Assembly (NCBI RefSeq): GCF_903469665.1
Contig: NZ_CAGKLC010000048.1
Location: 1-35,545 of the forward strand
Direction of reading: 5' to 3'
Source of the DNA: Flavobacterium sp. UGB4466
GTDB lineage: Bacteria > Bacteroidota > Bacteroidia > Flavobacteriales > Flavobacteriaceae
DNA: 35,545 nt
Below are positions 1 through 6,097 of this stretch, piece by piece. A program made the translations under genes and the position numbers. Each line of letters begins with the position of its first letter. Position 1 is the stretch's first letter. The notes beneath the pieces were generated by a model, which did not search any database, was not told the origin of the DNA, and was given only the letters and a program-made list of their open reading frames with translations.

Positions 1-20
1 ATTTTTGAGTGAAATAAGGC

Positions 21-59
21 AAATTTTTATAGAATAGCAGCGCTATTCTATAAAAATTT
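21..59. repeat. Perfect 18-bp inverted repeat
   Basis: The arms at 21-38 and 42-59 are exactly complementary around the 3-base spacer AGC. The element is AT-rich with a GC core. No T-run follows on either side, so it is not a classical intrinsic terminator, although it could end an upstream transcript lying outside the window. No open frame crosses it on the plus strand. It may be a dispersed palindromic element. Confidence 0.7.
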
Positions 60-134
60 AACGAAGTTGTAGCCGAAAATCATAATAAGGAAATCAATAA
101 TAAATTTTAAACTGGTTCTTAGTAGATAAAGTGT

Positions 135-142
135 TACTTTTG
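135..142 (+). promoter_or_regulatory. Bacteroidota -7 box (TAnnTTTG) for rnpB
   Basis: TACTTTTG matches TAnnTTTG exactly and lies 4 bases before the P1 helix of the RNase P RNA, where a -7 element should sit. No clean TTTG -33 element is seen; GGTTCTT around 114-120 is the nearest candidate. Confidence 0.6.
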
Positions 143-146
143 CCCC

Positions 147-456
147 GCAGACCGCCTTATCGTCGTTCCGATTGATCGGAAGGGAGGAAAGTCCGGACAC
201 CACAGAGAAGCATAGCGGGTAACACCCGTCGGCTCCGATTTATCGGAGTTAGGACAAGTGCAACAGAAAGTATGTACAGGTAATGCTGTAGTGAAACCAG
301 GTAAACTCTATGCGGTGAAATACCAAGTATATCAGCATTTAAGGGCTTCTCGTCCGTTGTTGAAGGGTAGGTAGCTTGAGTTCCGCAGTAATGCGGAATC
401 TAGATAAATGATAAGGCCCTGATTTATCGGGGACAGAATCCGGCTTATAGGTCTGC
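147..456 (+). ncRNA. rnpB: RNase P RNA, bacterial class A
   Basis: This is the catalytic RNA of ribonuclease P, which removes 5' leaders from pre-tRNAs. The conserved core is visible: GAGGAAAGTCCGGAC near 184, the ACAGAAA segment near 264, GTGAAACCAGGTAAAC near 292, and AGATAAATGATAAGG with GACAGAATCCGGCTTA near the 3' end. The ends are set by helix P1: GCAGACC at 147-153 pairs with GGTCTGC at 450-456. The length of about 310 bases is normal for Bacteroidota. It is followed by a short T-run and, 38 bases later, by dctA. Confidence 0.95.
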
Positions 457-464
457 ATTTTTTA

Positions 465-472
465 TATATTTG
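465..472 (+). promoter_or_regulatory. -7 box candidate for dctA
   Basis: TATATTTG is an exact TAnnTTTG match 22 bases before the dctA ATG. Its -33 region would fall inside the 3' end of rnpB, where I see no TTTG. Confidence 0.5.
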
Positions 473-494
473 TGAAACTCTCTAATCTACCTTC

Positions 495-1748
495 ATGAAT
501 ATAACTACTCCAAAATCTTCAAAACAACCCCAAAAAAGCACTTTTAGGCTTATAGTTACGAATCTTACTTTTTGGGTTCTTATTGCCATTATTGCCGGAA
601 TTTTGCTCGGTCATTTTTCGCCCGCGAATGGTGTGAAAATGGAAATACTGGGAGCTAAGTTTATTGCATTGATCAAACTCTTTATTGGGCCGATTATATT
701 TCTGACGATTGTTTTGGGAATTTCCGGAATGGGAAACCTGAAAAAAGTGGGCCGAATTGGAATTAAAGCACTAGGTTATTTTGAAGTGGTTTCGACCGTA
801 GCTTTGGCCATTGGTGTGGCGGTAGCTTATTTTTTTAAACCCGGTAAAATCGACAAATCCAGTTTGACTTTGGGAGATGCCAGTCAATATACAACGAATG
901 CTGCGGAGCATTTTTCCTGGCTACAGTTTTTCTTGTCCAATTTTACATTACAAGTATTATTGGCTGCTATCGTTTGTGGTATTGCATTGAATTTTTATAG
1001 AAAAAGAGAACAGACAATTCTGGTTTTAGAACGTTTTTCGAATGTGGTTTTTCTGGGATTAAAATATGTAATGTATCTCGCTCCCATTGGTGCTTTTGGA
1101 GGTATGGCTTACACTATTGGGAAGTTTGGTTTACAAACCCTCATTCCACTTGGGAAATTGATGTTGTGTGTGTATCTGACCATGGCCCTTTTTGTTTTTC
1201 TGATTTTGGGAAGTATTCTGAGATATTATAAAATCAGGATTCTTTCTGTTTTGAAATATATTAAGGAAGAACTTTTACTGGTGCTCGGGACTTCCTCTTC
1301 TGAGGCAGCTTTACCGAGTATTATGGTGAAACTGGAACAAATGGGATGCAGTAAATCAGTTGTGGGATTGGTGATTCCAACGGGTTATTCTTTTAATTTG
1401 GATGGAACTTCAATTTATTTGTCAATGTCGGTGATATTTCTGGCGCAGCTGTATGACGTACATTTGAGTTTTTTTGAGATTTTAAGTGTTATCGGAATTT
1501 TGATGATTACCTCAAAAGGTGCCGCCGGAGTAACCGGAAGCGGATTTATTGTGCTGGCTTCGACTTTAACGGCTTTGCATAAAATTCCGGTTGAAGGTTT
1601 GGCTTTTTTACTGGGAGTCGATAAGTTTATGAGTGAAGCCAGAGCGATTACCAATTTGATTGGGAATACAGTGGCAACAATTATCATTTCGAAAACAGAA
1701 CGCGATTTTACAGAGCTGAATCTGGATCCTGTTTTATCTGAGTTATGA
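495..1748 (+). CDS. dctA: C4-dicarboxylate:cation symporter DctA
   Basis: This 417-residue inner-membrane protein belongs to the dicarboxylate/amino acid:cation symporter family and is predicted to import succinate, fumarate and malate with protons or sodium. Family hallmarks are present in order: the serine-rich re-entrant loop LGTSSSEAALPSIM (about residue 260), VIPTGYSFNLDGTSIYL, SKGAAGVTGSGF, and LGVDKFMSEARAITNLIGN near the C-terminus. Eight or so hydrophobic segments fill the rest, starting at about residue 24. The pattern is closer to DctA than to GltP/GltT. It has its own -7 box directly after rnpB, so it is probably monocistronic. The last three codons run into a 7-bp tandem repeat. 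The length is typical. Confidence 0.93.
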   Translation: MNITTPKSSKQPQKSTFRLIVTNLTFWVLIAIIAGILLGHFSPANGVKMEILGAKFIALIKLFIGPIIFLTIVLGISGMGNLKKVGRIGIKALGYFEVVSTVALAIGVAVAYFFKPGKIDKSSLTLGDASQYTTNAAEHFSWLQFFLSNFTLQVLLAAIVCGIALNFYRKREQTILVLERFSNVVFLGLKYVMYLAPIGAFGGMAYTIGKFGLQTLIPLGKLMLCVYLTMALFVFLILGSILRYYKIRILSVLKYIKEELLLVLGTSSSEAALPSIMVKLEQMGCSKSVVGLVIPTGYSFNLDGTSIYLSMSVIFLAQLYDVHLSFFEILSVIGILMITSKGAAGVTGSGFIVLASTLTALHKIPVEGLAFLLGVDKFMSEARAITNLIGNTVATIIISKTERDFTELNLDPVLSEL

Positions 1749-1788
1749 GTTATGAGTTATTAGTTATTAGTTGTGAGTTGTGGATTGT
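1740..1788 (+). repeat. 7-bp tandem repeat, GAGTTAT unit
   Basis: Seven consecutive 7-base units are read without a phase break: three GAGTTAT, then TAGTTAT, TAGTTGT, GAGTTGT and GGATTGT. The array begins inside the last codons of dctA (GAG TTA TGA), so the stop codon itself is made from repeat units. It is followed at about 1801-1850 by a CCGTGCCATCCGCGTG-type intergenic sequence and then by the second heptad array at 1896. Confidence 0.8.
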
Positions 1789-1895
1789 CAAATGTAAAAT
1801 CCGTATCAATCCGCGTTTTCACATGGTGAATCCGTGCCATCCGCGTGTTATTTTTTTATCAGAAAGAGAAATGTTAAATGTGAGGTGTGAGATGT

Positions 1896-1979
1896 GAAAC
1901 TTGGAACCTGAAACTTGAAACCTGAAACTTGAAACTTGAAACTTGAAACTTGAAACTTGTAATTTGAAACTTAGAATTT
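1896..1979 (+). repeat. 7-bp tandem repeat, GAAACTT unit
   Basis: Twelve units of 7 bases stay in phase: mostly GAAACTT, with GGAACCT, GAAACCT, GTAATTT and AGAATTT variants. The array stops 16 bases before the panE start codon. The preceding text (about 1868-1895, AAATGTGAGGTGTGAGATGTG) is shared with 14869-14893. A second GAAACYT array lies at 14894-14942. Confidence 0.85.
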
Positions 1980-1995
1980 GTTAAATAGAATTTTT

Positions 1996-2913
1996 ATGAA
2001 AAGAATTGGAATTTTAGGACTCGGTGGAGTAGGTGGTTATTTCGGCGGACTTTTGGCGAAAGCCTATTATAAATCTGATGAAGTCGAAGTGATTTTTATT
2101 GCTCGTGGCGCCACACAAAAAGCTATTGCTGATAGTGGATTGAAAATAGTAACCGATGAATCAGAAATGATTGTGCATCCAAAACTAGTTTCAAATAATC
2201 CCGAGGAAATTGGTGAACTGGATTATTTAATTTGCGCAACCAAAACGTATGACATTGAGGAAAGTTTACTTTCGCTTCAAAGCTGTATTGTGGCTAAAAC
2301 GGTTATTCTTCCATTGTATAATGGAGTTGATGCTCCGGAACGCATTCAGAAAATATTCCCTCAGAACGACATACTGCAAGGCTGTGTCTATATCATTTCG
2401 ATGATTACTTTGCCCGGAACCATCCGAAAAATGGGTTTTTATGAAAAGCTGTTTTTTGGTTCTAAGACGGTTTCTACTTCAAAATTAGAAGAATTACAAC
2501 AAATTTTTCAGCAGGCCAGAATTGAAAGTTATTGGGTAGAAAATATTGAAGAAACGGTATGGGAGAAGTTTATTTTTATTTCAGCATTGGCTACAACAAC
2601 TTCCTATCTAAATCAGAATATTGGTGAAATTCGGGACAATCCGGATACTATGTCGGTTTATGTGGGATTGGTGCATGAAATTGATGCGGTTGCCAAAGCG
2701 AAAGGATTGCAGCTGCCGGATGATATTGTAAATCAGACTGTACTTAAGTTAGAAAAATCACCACGCGAAGCTACATCATCGATGCATAGAGATCTACTGG
2801 CAGGTAAAAGTACCGAAGCCCTTTCACTTACTAAGTTTGTGTTGAAGGAAGGGAAAAAATATGGCGTAAAAACGCCATTGTACGAAAAAATTTCTAATGT
2901 ATTGCTGCCTTAA
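1996..2913 (+). CDS. panE: 2-dehydropantoate 2-reductase (ketopantoate reductase, ApbA/PanE family)
   Basis: This 305-residue cytosolic NADPH enzyme is predicted to reduce ketopantoate to pantoate in coenzyme A synthesis. The N-terminus is a Rossmann fold with GLGGVGGYFG (residues 8-17). ATKTYD and LYNGVD carry the expected central Lys and Asn, and the C-terminal ApbA domain has WEKFIFISALATT with its lysine. I chose the ATG at 1996 because MKRIGILGLGG begins directly at the first beta strand. An in-frame TTG at 1978 would add six residues taken from the upstream repeat. Bacteroidota have many PanE paralogues, so a related 2-oxoacid reductase cannot be ruled out. No promoter is obvious; the heptad array fills the upstream region. 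Confidence 0.82.
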   Translation: MKRIGILGLGGVGGYFGGLLAKAYYKSDEVEVIFIARGATQKAIADSGLKIVTDESEMIVHPKLVSNNPEEIGELDYLICATKTYDIEESLLSLQSCIVAKTVILPLYNGVDAPERIQKIFPQNDILQGCVYIISMITLPGTIRKMGFYEKLFFGSKTVSTSKLEELQQIFQQARIESYWVENIEETVWEKFIFISALATTTSYLNQNIGEIRDNPDTMSVYVGLVHEIDAVAKAKGLQLPDDIVNQTVLKLEKSPREATSSMHRDLLAGKSTEALSLTKFVLKEGKKYGVKTPLYEKISNVLLP

Positions 2914-3002
2914 ATTTTGGGTTTGTTTCTAGTACAGGTTTAGGTACAAATGAGTTAAGGGATTTTTTTTTAATTATAAGAAAATACTTTCTTTTTTTTA
3001 AG

Positions 3003-3032
3003 TTTGATTTTGTTGTTTTTATCTTATTTTTG
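3003..3032 (+). promoter_or_regulatory. Bacteroidota promoter, -33 TTTG and -7 TATTTTTG
   Basis: TTTG at 3003-3006 and TATTTTTG at 3025-3032 are separated by 18 bases, which fits the Bacteroidota consensus. The -7 box is 23 bases before the ATG at 3056. This is the best-formed promoter in the window. Confidence 0.7.
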
Positions 3033-3055
3033 AAGCAATTAAGTTAAAAACCAAA

Positions 3056-3601
3056 ATGAAAAAAAATTATCTGTTCTTATTTTTATCTGTTCTTGTTACC
3101 AATGTCATTCAGGCGCAAGATGAAGTACCGTCGGTAGAAAAAAATCAATTCAAAATAAATATGATCGCTCCGGGATTCGTTTATGAGCATGGCTTTACGG
3201 CTAATAACACCCTTTATTCAGAAATTAGCTTAGGGGTTGGTTACAGTTATAACAGTTTCTATAACGAGTCAAACGTTTATTTTTCCCCGTTAATCAGTGA
3301 GCAATTTCGTCATTATTACAATTTTAAAAAGAGAGCTAAAAAAGGAAAGAGTACAGCTCATAACTCGGCTAATTTTTTTGCTCTAAATGCCCAGTATAAT
3401 TTTCGAACGGTTTCTACTAACGAGAGGTATAGAGAATATGCGCCATCAACAACCATTGCGGTACTTTGGGGATTGCAGCGAACTTACAAACGAAAATTCA
3501 ATATGGAATTTAATCTGGGTCCCGGAATAAATATTGATCAATACGATACCGAATTTGTTCCGGTAGTTAATTTTACATTAGGTTGGGTTATTGGAAAATA
3601 A
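3056..3601 (+). CDS. Small secreted beta-barrel outer-membrane protein, function unknown
   Basis: The product has 181 residues. It opens with a signal peptide (MKKNYLFLFLSVLV, cleavage near QAQ-DE at residues 20-23). The rest alternates polar and hydrophobic residues with many aromatics, for example LGVGYSYNSFYN and NFFALNAQYNFR, and ends FTLGWVIGK, as expected for an 8-stranded outer-membrane barrel. I do not recognise a specific family; it resembles small Flavobacterium barrel proteins annotated only as hypothetical. It has a strong promoter of its own and a perfect terminator hairpin 8 bases after its stop. It converges with the response-regulator gene, sharing that terminator. Confidence 0.7.
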   Translation: MKKNYLFLFLSVLVTNVIQAQDEVPSVEKNQFKINMIAPGFVYEHGFTANNTLYSEISLGVGYSYNSFYNESNVYFSPLISEQFRHYYNFKKRAKKGKSTAHNSANFFALNAQYNFRTVSTNERYREYAPSTTIAVLWGLQRTYKRKFNMEFNLGPGINIDQYDTEFVPVVNFTLGWVIGK

Positions 3602-3608
3602 GCACAAA

Positions 3609-3649
3609 AAAATAGAAAAACCTTGGCTAAATCAAGGTTTTTCTATTTT
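3609..3649. terminator. Bidirectional intrinsic terminator
   Basis: Perfect 17-bp arms at 3609-3625 and 3633-3649 flank a 7-base loop, with A/T tracts at the outer edges. It lies between two convergent genes. The right arm is also the last coding bases and stop codon (3632-3634) of the response regulator. Confidence 0.85.
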
Positions 3650-4321
3650 AAATTCCAATCCAATATTTCGGGTACTCTCAATGCTGATTTTTGGATCGGA
3701 ATTAAAATATTTTCTGAGTCTGCTAATAAAAACATCCATACTTCGCCCTGAGAAATAATCATCTTTTTTCCAGACCGACATTAAAATTTGATCCCTCTTT
3801 AATAACTGGTTATGATTCAGGTACAAATACTCAATAAGAGAAGCTTCCATTTCTGTAAGCTGCTGGACATGATTTTTGTTGTTTAGGGTTAGTCTTTCGT
3901 TATCAAAAATATAAGACCCAATTTCGATTATATTGTTTCCATCCAGACTTCTCTTTTGTTCGATTCTTTTTAGAATATTGTGCAAACGCAGAATGAGTTC
4001 GTCTACTTCAAAAGGTTTTATAATATAATCGTCTGCGCCTAGTTTTAACCCGATGATTTTGTCTTCTTTTAATTTTCGTGCAGTGAGAAAAATAAATGGA
4101 ATCTCAGGGTTGATTGTAATTATTTTTTCGGCCAGTGAAAATCCGTCTAATTTTGGCATCATGACATCCAAAACACAAATATCAAAAGTCTGATTTGAAA
4201 AATAGTCTAAAGCTATTTCTCCATTTTCTGCCCAGATGACTTCGAATTGATGCAATTCTAAATATTGTTTTAAAATTGCGGCAAAATCAAAATCGTCCTC
4301 GGCTAAAAGTAATTTTTTCAA
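3632..4321 (-). CDS. OmpR/PhoB-family response regulator
   Basis: This 229-residue cytosolic transcription factor has an N-terminal receiver domain. The acidic pair is D9/D10, the phospho-acceptor is D52 in CVLDVMMP, the switch threonine is T80 and K102 sits in IIKPF. A C-terminal winged-helix domain follows, with LTEMEASLIEYLYLN and the recognition region RSMDVFISRLRKY. It resembles RprY of Bacteroides. The kinase gene lies upstream on the same strand with a 10-base gap, so the two form an operon. The barrel receptor gene at 6098, divergent from the pair, has an 11-bp-spaced direct repeat in its promoter, the kind of site this family binds. The 3' end of the gene is part of a terminator stem. 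Confidence 0.93.
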   Translation of the reverse strand: MKKLLLAEDDFDFAAILKQYLELHQFEVIWAENGEIALDYFSNQTFDICVLDVMMPKLDGFSLAEKIITINPEIPFIFLTARKLKEDKIIGLKLGADDYIIKPFEVDELILRLHNILKRIEQKRSLDGNNIIEIGSYIFDNERLTLNNKNHVQQLTEMEASLIEYLYLNHNQLLKRDQILMSVWKKDDYFSGRSMDVFISRLRKYFNSDPKISIESTRNIGLEFKIEKP

Positions 4322-4331
4322 AATAAGGGAA

Positions 4332-5690
4332 TTAAACTTTTAATAAAATAGTAAACTGAGTTCCTTTTCCAAGATCACTCACAACGCTAACAGTACCCTG
4401 ATGCGCTTTTATAATCTGATCAACATAATACAATCCTAATCCTAAACCTTTTGTATTGTGAAGATTTCCTTGTTCTACGCGATAGAATTTTTCAAAAAGA
4501 AGCGATTGTTTGCTCTTTTCAATTCCGATTCCATCATCTTCAACGCTAATTGAAAATTGATTTTCGTTCAGATTTGTTTTTAGTGTAATAGAGTTGGAGC
4601 CATATTTTACCGCATTTTCCAGAACATTCAAAAGAGCAGTGGTCAAATAGAATTTATCCAGATGCAAGCTTGTTTTCTGCGTCTGAAAATTGGTTTTAAT
4701 GTCGATTTTCGGATAGGTGATTTTAAAATCATTAACGATCGTCAATAGAAAATTTTCGGTTTCGATATTTTCTTTTTGCAATTCGATTCCGTTTTCGGCC
4801 AGCGAATTGGCCATCACCTGGTCAATCAAATTTTGTAAACGATTGTTCTGACGTGAAATGGTATTGACGATAGCATTAAAGTTCTCGTCATTATCCCGAA
4901 TGTCTTTTCGCTCCAATATTTTGGTCGAAATGCCTAATGTCGTCAATGGGGTTTTAAGTTCGTGGGTAATATTATTGATGAAATCGGTTTTAACATCGTT
5001 GGCCTTCTTCTGTTTGATTAATGCTTTTATAGCAATAAAAAAAAGAGATATTAGGGTTGCTATAGAAAGTAAAGACAAAATGAGAACGAAAGTCATTCGT
5101 TTTAAAATGATCATTTCCCAGTCGATTACCGAAACGTACATCGAATCCTCAGTCAATAATTTGTAATTCTTATTTTCAAAAGTTCCGTTGGTAGTTCCAA
5201 CATAATTCCGAACTAAAAAGGCATGATTTAAGGAGATCAGATTTCCGTATAGTTTGTTTTGGATAAAAGGTTTTTCAGAGAAAATAGTGTCTGCTTTTGC
5301 GTGGTTTGGGTACAGAACAAATTTATTCAGGACAATCGCAAAATCTATTTTTAACTCGGGTAAATCTCTTTTAAACTTGCTCTGAATTTTTTGTGTCAAA
5401 GCGTCGCTATATTCATTTTCCAGAATATACTTTTTGATCTCAAACTTGTTGTTTTTTCCCTGAATGTAATTTTCAGATAATTGCTGGTAAAGTGCTTCTT
5501 TTTTGGCGACTATTACCGAGTCTATGTCGCTATAATCATTAGAGATACCGGCAATTTTATTTTTAATTTCAGTGTGAAACTGCGCCACTTTATAATCGTA
5601 AGTTGTTTTTACCAAATAACATTGCACTGTTGATAAAACAATTAGAGCGATGACCGAAAATGCTATTAGTAAATTGATTCTTTGTTTCAT
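4332..5690 (-). CDS. Membrane sensor histidine kinase (RprX-like)
   Basis: The product has 452 residues. Two membrane segments (about 6-26 and 198-222) enclose a periplasmic sensor domain of about 170 residues with no motif I recognise. The HisKA domain holds the phospho-accepting histidine H243 in ITHELKTPLT. The ATPase domain shows the N box LLNVLENAVKYG, the G1 box EDDGIGIE, the F box LFEKFYRV and the G2 box KGLGLGLYYV. Its partner regulator follows after 10 bases. I prefer the ATG at 5690; a GTG at 5708 would add six residues. It lies divergent from the barrel receptor at 6098 across a 400-base intergenic region, so a shared control region is likely. Confidence 0.92.
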   Translation of the reverse strand: MKQRINLLIAFSVIALIVLSTVQCYLVKTTYDYKVAQFHTEIKNKIAGISNDYSDIDSVIVAKKEALYQQLSENYIQGKNNKFEIKKYILENEYSDALTQKIQSKFKRDLPELKIDFAIVLNKFVLYPNHAKADTIFSEKPFIQNKLYGNLISLNHAFLVRNYVGTTNGTFENKNYKLLTEDSMYVSVIDWEMIILKRMTFVLILSLLSIATLISLFFIAIKALIKQKKANDVKTDFINNITHELKTPLTTLGISTKILERKDIRDNDENFNAIVNTISRQNNRLQNLIDQVMANSLAENGIELQKENIETENFLLTIVNDFKITYPKIDIKTNFQTQKTSLHLDKFYLTTALLNVLENAVKYGSNSITLKTNLNENQFSISVEDDGIGIEKSKQSLLFEKFYRVEQGNLHNTKGLGLGLYYVDQIIKAHQGTVSVVSDLGKGTQFTILLKV

Positions 5691-5708
5691 GAGTTGTTTT
5701 GTTGGCAC

Positions 5709-6010
5709 ACTGATACGACAGATTAAACTGGTTTACGCGGGTTTGTTTTATTTAACCCTTTGTAATGGTTTTAATACATAGAAAAATAGTTTCGTTTGCC
5801 TAAAAAAAGACGTTTCACTTATTTAAAATACGCATCTTCTATGTGAAAGAAATTTATTTCTTTTTTGCCTCCTTTACGTCACCTAAAAGCTATGTATCTA
5901 TGCGTTTTATAATTTTCTAATTTGCGTGATGAGAATTTATTTATTAAACCGGCGCAAATATGCTGGCTATTCTCAATCCAAAAATAATGCTTTTGTCAGA
6001 CAATAATCAC
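5709..6010. other. Divergent intergenic region with degenerate repeat text
   Basis: No open frame of note is present. Between about 5770 and 5915 the sequence reads, on the minus strand, like a dispersed intergenic element: CGCATAGATACATAGC, then CACATAGAAGATGCG, then CTATGTATTAAAACC, so ACATAG/CTATGT words recur in both orientations. CAAAAATA at 5979-5986 is a minus-strand TAnnTTTG match and could be a kinase promoter with a long leader. I see no good -33 for it. Confidence 0.5.
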
Positions 6011-6038
6011 ATTAACTCCGCATTAACCTTCAATTAAC
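6011..6038 (+). promoter_or_regulatory. Three ATTAAC direct repeats at 11-bp spacing, candidate response-regulator site
   Basis: ATTAAC occurs at 6011-6016, 6022-6027 and 6033-6038, with exactly 11 bases from start to start. OmpR/PhoB-family regulators bind head-to-tail hexamer or heptamer repeats at this period. The block ends where the -33 element of the receptor gene would begin, and it lies between that gene and the OmpR-type two-component operon. Confidence 0.6.
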
Positions 6039-6060
6039 TTTCATAATTCTTTTTTAGAAG

Positions 6061-6068
6061 CATTTTTG
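6061..6068 (+). promoter_or_regulatory. Imperfect -7 box for the barrel receptor gene
   Basis: CATTTTTG differs from TAnnTTTG only in the first base and lies 29 bases before the ATG at 6098. The -33 position has CTTTC instead of TTTG. A weak core promoter just downstream of regulator-type repeats fits activator dependence. Confidence 0.4.
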
Positions 6069-6097
6069 CAGGACTATAAACTAAAATCAAACCTAAA

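Noticed and set aside
1896..1979. Short direct repeats resembling a CRISPR array
   Set aside because: Units are 7 bp with no spacers and no cas genes nearby; this is a simple tandem repeat.
1978..1995. Upstream TTG start for panE
   Set aside because: The extra residues are encoded partly by the heptad repeat; the ATG at 1996 begins exactly at the Rossmann-fold strand.
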